A stretch of 64,000 nucleotides of DNA from Alteromonas stellipolaris (GCF_001562115.1 NZ_CP013926.1:3844001-3908000), one strand, 5' to 3'. Shown: positions 26,880-36,235, numbered from the stretch's first letter. The notes: generated from the letters alone by a model not told the origin. Program-made: numbers and translations.

Positions 26880-29800
26880 ATGCCCATAAAAAACTTAACC
26901 ACTTCATTTAAGCAGCAACCTAAATGGCGGCGTATTGCTACCTACTTTCTGTTGGCATACTTATTCTACGCGTTAATACTGGGCCTAATTGCCCCCTTGG
27001 TTCTTGAATCTAAAGCGCCCAAAATATTAAGTGAAAAGTTAGGGCGAAATGTCAGTATCGACAGTATTCGCATTAACCCTTTCTTATTGCGCGCCAGGGT
27101 GTCTGGGTTTTCTATTGAAGAAGCGAGTAGCAACGAAGCATTTATTGCGTTTACACTGCTTGAACTTGATGTGGGCTTTTGGCAAACCCTATTCAGCTTT
27201 ACCCCTACCCTAGAGCACTTTTATTTAAATACGCCTTATGCGCATATTGCTAGGGTATCGGACGTTGATACTTCACCTACAGCTGGTCAAGAATCTACAG
27301 TATTTAATTTTTCTGACATTATCGACACGCTCGCTAAAGCAAACGAAAACAGCCCAGAGCCTGAAGCGCAAGAGCAAAGCGAAATACCTCATATTCGTTT
27401 GGGGGAATTTCGCCTGAGCAATGGTCATATTTCAGTGGCCGATCATGTCACCGACACACAACTTGATTATCCAGAACTGTCATTCACATTAACCAACCTT
27501 GATACCCTCGCCACCGGCTTAAACGCAAATGCAGACAATAGTGCAGGCAATAGCTCTACTAGTGCCGCTGATAATAGCAGCGAAAAAAAGTCTGCTAATC
27601 ACTATGCGTTCACCTTAGCGACCAACGAAGGCGGAAGCGTTCAATTTGATGGGCAGTTTCAGCTGTCTCCTATAGATATAGCGGGTAGTTTTGAGGTTAG
27701 CCAAATTGCGCTAGCGCCGCTGTGGCCATTGTCTGATGACGTGATTGATGCAAAAATAACAGACGGCGTCCTAAGCTTCTCACTCAATTATCACCTATCA
27801 GAAGACAACAACGATTTTCGCTTTCAAGCCAACGATGCGAAGTTATCCCTATCTCATTTAGTTATCTCTGACAAAGAAAGTCCTAGAATTAAGCTAGCTG
27901 AATTACGTGTTAGTGACATAAACCTAGACACAAAAACACAGCAGGTTGATGTGGACAATTTTAGCCTACAGCAACCTTGGATAAGTGCTCAAATCGACAA
28001 ATCGGGGGTAGATTTAGTCTCAATATTTACCCCAAAAGGGCTTAATGAAAAAGCGCCGCAAGCGGCCTCGCGTTCTCTTTCTACAACAGCCCCGTCTACA
28101 ACAGCCCCGTCTTCTACAGCAGCCGCAGAAGCTTCGCCTACGCCATCAGATTCTAGCGCCAGCGCAGCGTCAAACACAGGGAACTCAGCTTCTGTTGACC
28201 CCACACAAAGTGATAAAGCGGCTTGGCGCGTAATATTGCAAGAGTTCGCGTTGAACGATGGCGATATAATTGTACAAGAAAGTATGGTTTCTGACGGGGT
28301 TAACTGGCGAATATTTCCGCTAAACGTAAGCACAGGCGTGATTGATTCTACCCTGACTACGCCTATCGATTACGCTATTGATATGAAGCTCGGTGGCAGC
28401 CTAGTGCAGTCTTCACCTTCAAGCCTATCAGACACTTCATCGATAGCCCCACCCGCTTCATCAATAGGCAGTAAAGGCACTATTTTAGCCAATGAGCAAG
28501 CCGTCTCGGGTACTATTGATGTCAGCCAGTTCGGCCTTTCACAACTTCAGCCTTATGTAGGACAGTACTTAAATCTTGCTCTTAAAGAAGGTAGTGCAGC
28601 CCTTTCAGGGAGTTTCGAAGCGGATAGTGACAGTAAAATAGTATTTAATGGTCAGGCGGATATAGCGTCACTCACAATTATCGATGGCTTAAAGCAAGAG
28701 CCTTTATTGCAATGGGCAGACTTTCAAGCAAAGGGTATTGAGTATAGTTCTACTGACAGCACCTTTTCCTTAGAAAAAATTACGCTGGATAAACCTTACG
28801 CGAAGCTTTTAATCGCTGAAGATAAGCAAACTAACTTTAGTAATATTGTGGTGGAGCAAACAACCTCGACAACTAATACGCCCGAAGGTGTCCAATCTGA
28901 ATCTAATCAGGAAGCTCAACCCGCCTCTACTGAAGAAGCCTCTGAACTTGTTATTCGCATTCAAGAAATAGTCTTTAATGATGGTAGCGCCTACTTTGCA
29001 GATAATTCTTTGCGCCCACGCTTTGCGTCCGGTATTGAAAGCCTAAACGGCAGTATTACTAAGCTTTCATCCAATGCCGACACCGCCGCGGATGTAGACA
29101 TAAAAGGCAAAATAGATGGTTACGCGCCAGTCGCTTTATACGGTTCTATTAACCCGCTAATAGAAGATATCTTTTTAGACCTCACGTTCACCGTAGAGGG
29201 CGCTGAATTAACTTCAGTAAACCCTTATTCTGGCACTTACATGGGCCACTTTATCGACAAGGGTTTATTGTCACTTGATATACAGTATTTGCTAGAAAAC
29301 AATCAATTAGCGGGTAATAACCACGTGGTCATCGACCAGCTAACCTTGGGTAGAAAAACAGACTCTGACCAAGCGCTTAGCTTACCCCTTGGGCTCGCCA
29401 TTGCATTATTAGAAGACTCGAACGGTGTTATCGATCTTGGTCTTGAAGTGTCTGGCGATTTAGATAGCCCAACCTTTGGTTTTGGCTCTATCATATTAAA
29501 AGCAATTGGTAACTTGATCACGAAAGCTGTGACTGCCCCCTTTTCGTTATTAGCGAACTTAGTCGGCAGCGACGACGATGAGCTTAACGAAATTGACTTT
29601 ACGCATGGCTCATCACAGTTAACTGACACCGCTTCAAGCAAACTCGCTACCCTTGCCGATGCACTATCAAAACGCCCAGGGCTTCGCGTAAACATTGAGG
29701 GTACAGTAGATGAAGTGCCAGATACCTATGAACTGGCAGAACAGAAACTGCAACAACAGCTGTTAGCACTTTCTGGCCAAGAGACATTACCAGTAGACTT

Positions 29801-30236
29801 GTCGCCAAGTACCATGCCGGTGAGCGGCCCTCTAGCTGACGCATTAAGTGAGTTATTCATTAACACCACCGGCAAAACTGTGGAAGAAGAACGTGTAGTG
29901 GTCATCGCTAAGTTGCAGCAAAACGCGGACGGTGAAGGTTCACTTGGTGATACACGTGAAGATACTGGGAATAGCGAAACAACACCTACTCAAGTAACAC
30001 CTGATGCATCACTAGTTGAACAAGCACTCTATATCGCCATGTACAACCAAGTTAGAAGTGGTATTGATATACCGAAGCGAGAACTTGCACACTTGGCCGA
30101 TGCACGCGCCAAAACCGTAAAGAACGTTTTGGCAAATGACCTTCAGATTGACGCGAATCGTCTGTTTTTGCTGAATAGCAGGCAACACTTACAACTTAAA
30201 AAGAGCGGTGTAGCACTCACCCTTGAAGCTAACTAG
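26880..30236 (+). CDS. DUF748 / AsmA-like inner-membrane-anchored protein
   Basis: This very large envelope protein has about 1118 residues from ATG 26880. The frame is open from 26817, but the upstream start has no ribosome site and would add an unlikely hydrophobic leader. A membrane anchor (YFLLAYLFYALILGLIAPLV) is followed by the family opening (LGRNVSIDSIRINPFLLRARVSGF) and long periplasmic beta-rich repeats. Two low-complexity Ser/Thr/Ala linkers interrupt the repeats. The end has an OmpA-like segment (GSSQLTDTASSKLATLADAL, RVNIEG). AsmA-type proteins take part in lipid transport and outer-membrane maintenance; the exact role here is unknown. A weak stem-loop (30310-30336) overlaps the end of the converging vWA gene. 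Confidence 0.85.
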   Translation: MPIKNLTTSFKQQPKWRRIATYFLLAYLFYALILGLIAPLVLESKAPKILSEKLGRNVSIDSIRINPFLLRARVSGFSIEEASSNEAFIAFTLLELDVGFWQTLFSFTPTLEHFYLNTPYAHIARVSDVDTSPTAGQESTVFNFSDIIDTLAKANENSPEPEAQEQSEIPHIRLGEFRLSNGHISVADHVTDTQLDYPELSFTLTNLDTLATGLNANADNSAGNSSTSAADNSSEKKSANHYAFTLATNEGGSVQFDGQFQLSPIDIAGSFEVSQIALAPLWPLSDDVIDAKITDGVLSFSLNYHLSEDNNDFRFQANDAKLSLSHLVISDKESPRIKLAELRVSDINLDTKTQQVDVDNFSLQQPWISAQIDKSGVDLVSIFTPKGLNEKAPQAASRSLSTTAPSTTAPSSTAAAEASPTPSDSSASAASNTGNSASVDPTQSDKAAWRVILQEFALNDGDIIVQESMVSDGVNWRIFPLNVSTGVIDSTLTTPIDYAIDMKLGGSLVQSSPSSLSDTSSIAPPASSIGSKGTILANEQAVSGTIDVSQFGLSQLQPYVGQYLNLALKEGSAALSGSFEADSDSKIVFNGQADIASLTIIDGLKQEPLLQWADFQAKGIEYSSTDSTFSLEKITLDKPYAKLLIAEDKQTNFSNIVVEQTTSTTNTPEGVQSESNQEAQPASTEEASELVIRIQEIVFNDGSAYFADNSLRPRFASGIESLNGSITKLSSNADTAADVDIKGKIDGYAPVALYGSINPLIEDIFLDLTFTVEGAELTSVNPYSGTYMGHFIDKGLLSLDIQYLLENNQLAGNNHVVIDQLTLGRKTDSDQALSLPLGLAIALLEDSNGVIDLGLEVSGDLDSPTFGFGSIILKAIGNLITKAVTAPFSLLANLVGSDDDELNEIDFTHGSSQLTDTASSKLATLADALSKRPGLRVNIEGTVDEVPDTYELAEQKLQQQLLALSGQETLPVDLSPSTMPVSGPLADALSELFINTTGKTVEEERVVVIAKLQQNADGEGSLGDTREDTGNSETTPTQVTPDASLVEQALYIAMYNQVRSGIDIPKRELAHLADARAKTVKNVLANDLQIDANRLFLLNSRQHLQLKKSGVALTLEAN

Positions 30237-30321
30237 TTCTTCAGGCAGATTTTCATACTTTTCAATGTTAGATGTTACAGACTACTTAAAACATGCCACT
30301 TATCACAGCTTAGCCGCTTCA

Positions 30322-31287
30322 TTAAGATGCGGCTAACACTGCAATAAGCAGCATAGAGAGCATTTCAGAAGGCTCTTCAGAATAGTGCCCATTATCCGCA
30401 CCACCTTTCTTGGACACAGCTTTAAAGAACGGGATACTATGCGGTTTAGTTAGCGCAATAATATTGTACGAACTGTCACCCCGCCGAGTCGCGTTCCCTG
30501 TGTACATGGCCATCACGCTTCGCAGTTTGTTGCCTGAGATAAAACTGCTTACGCTGTTTAATATTTCAGCCTCATAATTTTTGCTCACTTGTACTCCTCT
30601 ACCTGAGTTAATCAATATATTGGCCTGGGCTTCAGATATTGCATAAATATCAAAACTTCTAGAGCCAATCATTTCATAAGGACCTACATCACCGATAAGT
30701 ACGTAAGCTTTGCGCACTTTGTCATTGGGGGGCGAGAACATCGCCATGGCATTCGATACCGCTTCTGGTACATCGGTTTCACCTGGTAAAAGCTCAAGCG
30801 CATCTATCTGCTGAATGAAGCCTGCCCGAGATGCCTTTGTAATAACAACACTTGGCACAGTGATAAACTTGCCATCGCCACCATAGGCCACCACACCAAT
30901 CTTAAACTCCCGAGTAACCTTCGGCACTTCAATAGTGAGCCGTTTAATGGCATCTTTTAATCGTTGTAAAGGCACTGCCATCGAGCCACTGATATCAATG
31001 GTGATCACCAACTCTATCGGGTATTTATTTATGCCTTCTGCAAGTTCTTGCTTGGCTTCTTCTAAGCTTTTTTGCGCAGAAGCTAACTCTTTTTTAGTTT
31101 GAGTAGACTCTGCTTTAGCCGCATCAAGTTCTTTTTTAATTTCACTTATAGATTCGGGAGAAGAGCCCGTGTTGGGGAAAAAAGGCAGTGCAATAATGGC
31201 TAAAAACATGAATGCTCCCATCGCTGAGGCAAAGAGATCAAGTGCAGACATGCTAAATACGTTGACTTCCCTGTTACGTAGTTTCAT
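30322..31287 (-). CDS. vWA-domain protein with TolR/MotB-like membrane helix
   Basis: This 321-residue protein starts at 31287 with AGGTG 8 nt upstream. The N-terminus has one membrane helix (ALDLFASAMGAFMFLAIIAL), opening with Asp17, where ExbD, TolR and MotB carry their proton-handling aspartate. A coiled-coil stalk follows (about 45-85), and then a von Willebrand A domain. The MIDAS metal site is complete: DISGS (98-102), Thr171 and Asp200. With N-in topology the vWA domain lies in the periplasm. A TolQ/MotA-like gene is four genes upstream in the same operon (34495), which supports an ion-driven channel pair. It is the last gene of the nine-gene minus-strand unit, 22 nt after the previous one. 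Confidence 0.85.
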   Translation of the reverse strand: MKLRNREVNVFSMSALDLFASAMGAFMFLAIIALPFFPNTGSSPESISEIKKELDAAKAESTQTKKELASAQKSLEEAKQELAEGINKYPIELVITIDISGSMAVPLQRLKDAIKRLTIEVPKVTREFKIGVVAYGGDGKFITVPSVVITKASRAGFIQQIDALELLPGETDVPEAVSNAMAMFSPPNDKVRKAYVLIGDVGPYEMIGSRSFDIYAISEAQANILINSGRGVQVSKNYEAEILNSVSSFISGNKLRSVMAMYTGNATRRGDSSYNIIALTKPHSIPFFKAVSKKGGADNGHYSEEPSEMLSMLLIAVLAAS

Positions 31288-31309
31288 TTGCTTTCACCTG
31301 TTCTTTCAC

Positions 31310-32821
31310 CTAAGACGGCAAAAAATGAACCGAAAAAGTTACCGTACCAATTCGAAGGGTATCGCCATTTTCTAGTTCGGCCTTCGTATTTGGCGCTAAG
31401 TTTCTATTATTTATTGCAGTTCCATTTACGCTTCCTAAATCTTCAATCATTACCTTATTGTCTATCAAAATAACGTTTAAATGCTCTCGTGAAACACCCG
31501 GCACATTAATAACGTAGTTTACTTTTTGTGCCGACCGTCCTATTAGTATGCCGCCTTCGGTTCTAGCCAAAGTAGACCCAATAACTTTAATGCGATGCTC
31601 ACCACCTGCTTCATCTTTGCCATCGAGAACAATGTCGTCAAAGTTTGCAGACGCTTTGCTAAGCGCTTCTTGAGCCGATACGACTTTGGCTTTCTCTGCC
31701 GACAGTTGCTGCTTGTTTTCTGAGGCCTCTTGCTCCACTTCAAGCAGTTTTTTCCTACGGCGGCTTAAAACAATAAGCACCACAACCAGCACTAGAATGA
31801 TTGGAATGGCATAGTAAATCATTTTTTGTTGTTCACTTTTCTTTTCTTCTTCAAATTCCAGCTCTTTTTGCTTACTCTTCGCTTCGGTTTCTTTTACTTT
31901 TTCTTCTTGTTCTTTAATCGCTTTTTCAGCATCTTCTAGCTTTTTCTGTTGCTCAATAGTCTGTTGCCTAGCTTCTTCTAGTGCCTCTTCGGCCTTTTGA
32001 CGTTCCGCATCTTGGCGGGTCGTATCAGCTTTAGCTTCTTCTAGCGCTTTTTTCTTTTCTTCTGCTTCCTTCTTTAACTTTTCAAGCTCTTCTTCCACCG
32101 CCTTGCGTTCAGCTTCTTGCTTCTCAAGTGTTGCTTGCTGCTTTTTCTTTTCTTTTTCTAACGCGGCCAATTGATCTGCTTCAGATAGACAACTATTTTC
32201 TGACTCTTTGAAATCTATGTTTTGCTTAGTAAGAAACGTTTTTAAGGTGGTTAGGCTGGTCGCTGCTGAAAATGATGAAGACAGTTTAAGGCGCTTATCG
32301 AAAACCCCTTTGATATCGCTAACACTCACCCCCAATAGCTCTTGGCAATTGTTCACCAGCGGTGCACCAAACTCTCCTTCACTCAGCAATGCCGTGTGCT
32401 GCCACCGCTGTTCAGGGTGGTTTTTATCTGCCGGAAGTATAGAGTGAAGTGTGCCTGCCGTTGACAGATCATTTAGCTTCAACAAGTAGATTTTACTTCC
32501 AATGGAAGTATCCTCCTTAGCCACTACCGCAGGATTACCCGTTAACCCGTTCACATGTAGAATGGCTAAATCTAAGCCTTCATCATTTGCTGATAGGTCA
32601 GCAATCAACCTCGCCTTGCTGGTAGGGTCGGTAACAACATACTGATTTCCTTGTGCCAGCAGTTTTTGGTTGATAATGACGGTTTCGTTTGCGACCAGCG
32701 TAGCGATACCTGTTTGCTCAACTTTTCCATCATCAAGCACCTCTATAGTAACCGTAGTAAAGGCATAGGATGGCAAAGTAAAAAGTACCCAAAGTGCAAT
32801 AAACATCCCTACTCTATACAC
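31310..32821 (-). CDS. Type-I membrane pseudo-trypsin with coiled coil and cytoplasmic FHA domain
   Basis: This 503-residue protein starts at GTG 32821, with AAGGA 8 nt upstream. Order of parts: signal peptide (1-20); a trypsin-like domain (about 24-200); a charged coiled coil (about 213-330); a membrane helix (334-353) followed by RRRKK; and an FHA domain (about 405-500) with IGRSAQ, GVSREHLNV and DLGSVNGT. The protease fold appears inactive. The usual GNSGGP is GEFGAP (149-154), which replaces the nucleophilic Ser with Phe, and no histidine occupies the expected TAxH position, although DLAIL (Asp84) is kept. It is probably a periplasmic sensor or ligand-binding module that signals through the membrane to phosphothreonine recognition. 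Confidence 0.82.
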   Translation of the reverse strand: MYRVGMFIALWVLFTLPSYAFTTVTIEVLDDGKVEQTGIATLVANETVIINQKLLAQGNQYVVTDPTSKARLIADLSANDEGLDLAILHVNGLTGNPAVVAKEDTSIGSKIYLLKLNDLSTAGTLHSILPADKNHPEQRWQHTALLSEGEFGAPLVNNCQELLGVSVSDIKGVFDKRLKLSSSFSAATSLTTLKTFLTKQNIDFKESENSCLSEADQLAALEKEKKKQQATLEKQEAERKAVEEELEKLKKEAEEKKKALEEAKADTTRQDAERQKAEEALEEARQQTIEQQKKLEDAEKAIKEQEEKVKETEAKSKQKELEFEEEKKSEQQKMIYYAIPIILVLVVVLIVLSRRRKKLLEVEQEASENKQQLSAEKAKVVSAQEALSKASANFDDIVLDGKDEAGGEHRIKVIGSTLARTEGGILIGRSAQKVNYVINVPGVSREHLNVILIDNKVMIEDLGSVNGTAINNRNLAPNTKAELENGDTLRIGTVTFSVHFLPS

Positions 32822-32857
32822 AAGCGTATTCCTTAAATTATCTGTCAGTTAATTTTG

Positions 32858-33676
32858 TTAGTGGGTAGATGGCTCTTCTAATATTTCACCCGCTTCCGGC
32901 TGCACCGTAGCGGGCTCATTTACCACAGGTTCTTTTACCTGCATGACAATAAGTGTCGCGTTATCTTGTTTAAGCCGTTCTTGTGCTTTAACTGCGTTTA
33001 ACAGTGCCATTGTTAGCTCATCAGTATCATTTGAAGACTGGTGACATACCTCAATGATGGTTTCATCACTACAACTTTCCACCCCATCGCTAGCCAAAAT
33101 AAGTAAATCGTTTGGTTTGAGTTCTCTGGAGTGGTCTGGCGCATCAACTCTCTCAATATTTTCGCCCATTACGGCCTCAAGTAATTGAGAGCGAATCGGT
33201 GATGTCCTTGCGTCTTCACTAGAGATTTCGCCTAACTCAACCTTTCTAGCCAAGACTTCCGACATAGAATGGTTTTCGTTGAGTCGCACCAGCGTCTTAT
33301 CACGTAGCAACCACATTGGGCTGTCTCCCACGCTTAGCCATTGCAGATATAGGCCATCAAAAACCGCCGCGATTAACGTGGTTCCCATACCTGATAACTC
33401 AGGCTTTTCCTTTACCTGATGATAAATCGCAAGGTTAGCCGCATCTAACGCGTTAATTAAACGCTGCTTAATATCCTGCTCATCACTTTCAATAAAGTGC
33501 TGTTTGAATGTATCGATAACCAAGTGACTGGCGATATCTCCTCCTACATGCCCTCCCATTCCATCAGCTAACAGCAACAATCGGAAACCATTAGGCCAAG
33601 TTACTACTGAGGCGCTGTCTTGCTGACTTTTACGAGCACCTATTATTTGAGACCACGCCACCTGTACCGAATACAT
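32858..33676 (-). CDS. PP2C-family Ser/Thr phosphatase, stand-alone
   Basis: This soluble cytoplasmic metal-dependent phosphatase has 272 residues. The start chosen is ATG 33676 (MYSVQVAWSQ), with AGAGGA just upstream; the frame is open to 33721 without a better site. All PP2C motifs are present: an Asp in QQDSAS, ADGMGGHVGGD, GMGTTLIAA, SVGDSPMWLL, LASDGVE and QDNATLIVM. It starts 2 nt after the FHA gene and probably reverses phosphorylation by the kinase encoded at 37123. The same set of kinase, PP2C and FHA regulates type VI secretion in some bacteria, but no secretion genes are present here. Confidence 0.9.
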   Translation of the reverse strand: MYSVQVAWSQIIGARKSQQDSASVVTWPNGFRLLLLADGMGGHVGGDIASHLVIDTFKQHFIESDEQDIKQRLINALDAANLAIYHQVKEKPELSGMGTTLIAAVFDGLYLQWLSVGDSPMWLLRDKTLVRLNENHSMSEVLARKVELGEISSEDARTSPIRSQLLEAVMGENIERVDAPDHSRELKPNDLLILASDGVESCSDETIIEVCHQSSNDTDELTMALLNAVKAQERLKQDNATLIVMQVKEPVVNEPATVQPEAGEILEEPSTH

Positions 33677-33678
33677 GA

Positions 33679-34485
33679 TTAATCCTCTTCCATGCTTTCC
33701 CAAGTAAAGTTTTCGCCACACAAAGGAACAAACCTCAATGTAGTTTCGCCAATGGAAATGTGACTAAAAGCGGGTAATATCATAGGCTGCAGCACCGGTG
33801 CGGGCTGGTTATCTAAGTAAGTCATATTGGTACCTGAACCCGGCTGAATATAGAACTGATTACCCCGAGGATCGTAAGAGATTGTGGCATGATTAACCCT
33901 AGATACTTGGCCATCCCCGAAATCAACACAAACCCTTTCTGATGCACTTCGACCGATACTATTTTGCCCAAATCCCAATTTTAAAAAGTGCCCTTTACCT
34001 GGCCCTTTTACCACCACTAGCCACCCAGAGATGGGGTCTTGCATAGGATCAGGCATCGAATGTGGTGACTGCGCGGCGGTTTCAGTCGTACTGACTGGCG
34101 GCGCGCTAGGTCTTCTATTTCCCCCTATCACAGTGGGTAATGCATCAATGTCATCGTGTTCTGATATTCCAGCGTTTTCTCGAATATCAACGAACTCGTC
34201 AGGTGTTGTCGATGGATGCCGGTTGGCCGGTGTTGTTGGAGGCTCATCAAATATTAAACCCGAGGTTGCAGACCTTGATGGGCTGGTGCTGGAGGGCACA
34301 GTATTAACGGGGGTAGCGTTAGAGGGTGTGGTCACTGTTGGCCCGTCATTAGCGGTATTGCTACCCATACCACTCGCACGAGTTTCAGGTTCGGTTGGAG
34401 CTGTATCTTTAGAAGCTGTATCTCCAGAAACTATGACTGACGGCATATCAACTGGAACGCCATCAGGGCCTCGTTTAATCGCCAT
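33679..34485 (-). CDS. FHA-domain protein with long disordered N-terminus
   Basis: This 268-residue cytoplasmic protein starts at 34485, with GAGGTG 5 nt upstream inside the end of the channel gene. Residues 1 to about 145 are low complexity (Thr, Pro, Ser and Asp rich) with many possible phosphorylation sites, including TAPTEPET and DALPTVIGG. Residues about 155-260 form an FHA domain (NSIGRSASERVC, SRVNHATISYD). The usual SxxH phosphopeptide-binding segment reads SRVNHA. The disordered tail could be the kinase target that this or other FHA domains of the cluster read, which is inference. Confidence 0.85.
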   Translation of the reverse strand: MAIKRGPDGVPVDMPSVIVSGDTASKDTAPTEPETRASGMGSNTANDGPTVTTPSNATPVNTVPSSTSPSRSATSGLIFDEPPTTPANRHPSTTPDEFVDIRENAGISEHDDIDALPTVIGGNRRPSAPPVSTTETAAQSPHSMPDPMQDPISGWLVVVKGPGKGHFLKLGFGQNSIGRSASERVCVDFGDGQVSRVNHATISYDPRGNQFYIQPGSGTNMTYLDNQPAPVLQPMILPAFSHISIGETTLRFVPLCGENFTWESMEED

Positions 34486-34494
34486 GGTGCACCT

Positions 34495-35328
34495 CTATTT
34501 GTTTTCGTAAAGTCTATTAATTAAATTATCCATACAATATTGACCGGCATTATTAAGTGCCATTTCTTCTCTGGCCTGCACGATATGCAGTAAGAAAACC
34601 AATACCGCTGACATGATCAGCGCCACTAACGTGGTATTGAACGCTAAGCCTAAATCTGTGGTAAGTAGCCCTAGCCATTCTCTAATCGCGTCGGTGTCTG
34701 ATACATCGGGCATATCTGCCGCCGACGATAAGGCTAATGCAATACCCACCACCGTGCCGATAAACCCCAGCGTAGGTATTAACCACACAAGGTATCGCAA
34801 CATATTAAATTTGAGCTCTATTTCATGCTGCATTAACTCAAGGCTGGAATTCATTAAAGAGTTGGCTTGGTCAGCTGAATTACTGCCCTGGAATTGCAGG
34901 ATCACCCGTTTGGTGAGCCGTTGAACAAAGAAGTGTTGAGCAACTTTACGCTCGCATATACCGGTATAAATAGGTACGAGATCTTTCGCCCTCAGCATAA
35001 CGTCATCTTCTTCAGGCAATATATAAAGCTTAAGCTGCTCTAACTCTTTGGCGGAACGATTGTGCCTAACCCACATTTCGCCTAGCCCTATAAAGAACAT
35101 GAGCCACATTAGGTTTTGTAAGGTAGCGGGAAACATACCACTACTGCGATCGAACAATACATCGCCCACGTTTATTTGACCGGTTTTGGCTTCGCTGACA
35201 GGAAGAATTAATGCAAATACGCCAACCACAAATATGGTGATAAATATAGCGACTAAAGCCACAATGACTCGATATTTCTGCTCGTCTGATTCCAATAAAT
35301 TCATAACGTTTATCAATCCATGTTTCAT
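34495..35328 (-). CDS. TolQ/MotA/ExbB-like ion-channel protein
   Basis: This 277-residue inner-membrane protein has hydrophobic segments at about 22-43, 70-86, 182-203 and 226-250. The last two carry the MotA/TolQ/ExbB signature (LVWLIPTLGFIGTVVGIALA, then LGLAFNTTLVALIMSAVLVF), in which the threonines and glycines line the ion path in known members. A cytoplasmic loop of about 95 residues lies between the second and third helices. The start at 35328 lacks a good ribosome site, so Met9 is possible. Its likely partner is the vWA protein with a TolR/MotB-like helix (30322). Homologues power Ton/Tol work, flagella, gliding and Zorya defence; what this pair drives is unknown. Confidence 0.85.
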   Translation of the reverse strand: MKHGLINVMNLLESDEQKYRVIVALVAIFITIFVVGVFALILPVSEAKTGQINVGDVLFDRSSGMFPATLQNLMWLMFFIGLGEMWVRHNRSAKELEQLKLYILPEEDDVMLRAKDLVPIYTGICERKVAQHFFVQRLTKRVILQFQGSNSADQANSLMNSSLELMQHEIELKFNMLRYLVWLIPTLGFIGTVVGIALALSSAADMPDVSDTDAIREWLGLLTTDLGLAFNTTLVALIMSAVLVFLLHIVQAREEMALNNAGQYCMDNLINRLYENK

Positions 35329-35337
35329 GTTAGCTAT

Positions 35338-35706
35338 TTACGAGGACGATTCAATTTCACCCGTAGCAGAGTTGCGAATAGGCTTGAATGACATAGGCTC
35401 GACATCTTCATTCACGTCTTTTTGCTTTGAAAAGCTAGCCACTGCAGGGGAATTTATAATGCTACTGAACTTAATTTTTTTCGTTCCCAATACGAGGGAA
35501 TCGGCTCCGTCTATGTAGCCTTGCTTAAGCGGCTTCCACTCGCCGTTTTTATTAAAAAAAGTGCCGTGGGAAGACCCATGATCGGCACAAAAATAACGCC
35601 CACCACTGGTAATAGTGATTTCCATGTGAATGCGAGAAATACTTGGGTCGTTTACGCAAATGTCAGCTTGACTCGACCTGCCTACGGTATAGGTTACAAA
35701 CGCCAT
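35338..35706 (-). CDS. Small FHA-domain protein
   Basis: This 122-residue cytoplasmic protein is little more than an FHA domain. The start chosen is ATG 35706 (MAFVTYTVGRSS), with GGAAG upstream, 1 nt after the preceding stop codon; the frame is open to 35745. FHA features are VGRSSQADICV, SISRIHMEIT and DHGSSHGTFFN. The last 35 residues are Ser/Glu rich and end IESSS. It lies between a lipoprotein gene and the channel gene with gaps of 1 and 9 nt. It probably acts as an adaptor that recruits phosphothreonine-bearing partners to the membrane complex. Confidence 0.85.
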   Translation of the reverse strand: MAFVTYTVGRSSQADICVNDPSISRIHMEITITSGGRYFCADHGSSHGTFFNKNGEWKPLKQGYIDGADSLVLGTKKIKFSSIINSPAVASFSKQKDVNEDVEPMSFKPIRNSATGEIESSS

Positions 35707-35707
35707 A

Positions 35708-36235
35708 TTATTCTTCCAATGAGTAGCGGGTTCGCATGGCCACAATGTCTTTTATACCTGTAGATACAATACCCACCTGCTTTTCCACGCTGTCTACTTG
35801 TGAGTCTAATTGCTTTAAATCTTTAACCAGTTCATCTTGGCTACCTTTTTTCTCGCGAAGCTGCGCATTTTTATTTTCAATGAGCTGAGCACTGTCTTTG
35901 TTCTGTTGATCAAGTGCGAGGGTTTGCTGTTCAACTTGCGCTATTTCCTGTTTTAAATCGGCAAGCTGCTGCTCGGTGAGTTCGTAGGTAGATAACTCTT
36001 TTTTAACTAAAAAAAGCTGACTTTTATAATAATCTACTTCTTCATCTACCCCTTTCACTCGGCTGTTTAAGGTATCCAGTTTTTCCTGCATACTCGCAAT
36101 GGTTTTTTCATCGAGCCCGCTAACACTTGCCCAAATTCGATCCGCCGTGCTTTGTTCTCTAGGATCAGCAGATACTGCACAGCCCACCACCATTACACTT
36201 AACATTACCGCAGCGACTTTATTAAAAGGGTTCAT
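35708..36235 (-). CDS. Coiled-coil lipoprotein
   Basis: This 175-residue predicted lipoprotein has a signal ending VVGC (Cys19). Residues about 45-160 form an almost continuous coiled coil with heptad-like Leu/Gln spacing (EKLDTLNSRVKGVDEEV and LKQEIAQVEQQTLALDQQ). No enzymatic motif was seen. It lies 11 nt after the glycine-zipper lipoprotein gene and shares a similar coil, so the two may pair in the periplasm and span toward the peptidoglycan or outer membrane. The family was not recognised. Confidence 0.75.
   Translation of the reverse strand: MNPFNKVAAVMLSVMVVGCAVSADPREQSTADRIWASVSGLDEKTIASMQEKLDTLNSRVKGVDEEVDYYKSQLFLVKKELSTYELTEQQLADLKQEIAQVEQQTLALDQQNKDSAQLIENKNAQLREKKGSQDELVKDLKQLDSQVDSVEKQVGIVSTGIKDIVAMRTRYSLEE

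Noticed and set aside
28045..28233. Arg/Gln-rich short frame inside the DUF748 gene.
   Set aside because: It results from the Ser/Thr/Ala linker read in another frame; no start signal.
30310..30336. Terminator between the DUF748 and vWA genes.
   Set aside because: TTAGCCGC/GCGGCTAA forms a stem but overlaps the vWA coding end and lacks a T tract, so it was not listed as a terminator.
30322..33676. TerY-type tellurite/stress triad (vWA, kinase, PP2C).
   Set aside because: Only the three activity classes match. No TerD/TerC/TerB genes are present, and the vWA here is membrane-anchored with a channel partner.
32858..33721. Longer start for the stand-alone phosphatase at 33721.
   Set aside because: It would overlap the FHA gene and add 15 residues without a ribosome site, whereas ATG 33676 has AGAGGA and begins at the usual PP2C N-terminus.
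30322..35328. Zorya-type anti-phage defence, suggested by the MotA-like plus MotB-like pair.
   Set aside because: There is no ZorC/ZorD helicase or ZorE nuclease and the MotB-like protein lacks an OmpA domain. The helicase at 46293 is an ordinary RhlE-type on the far side.
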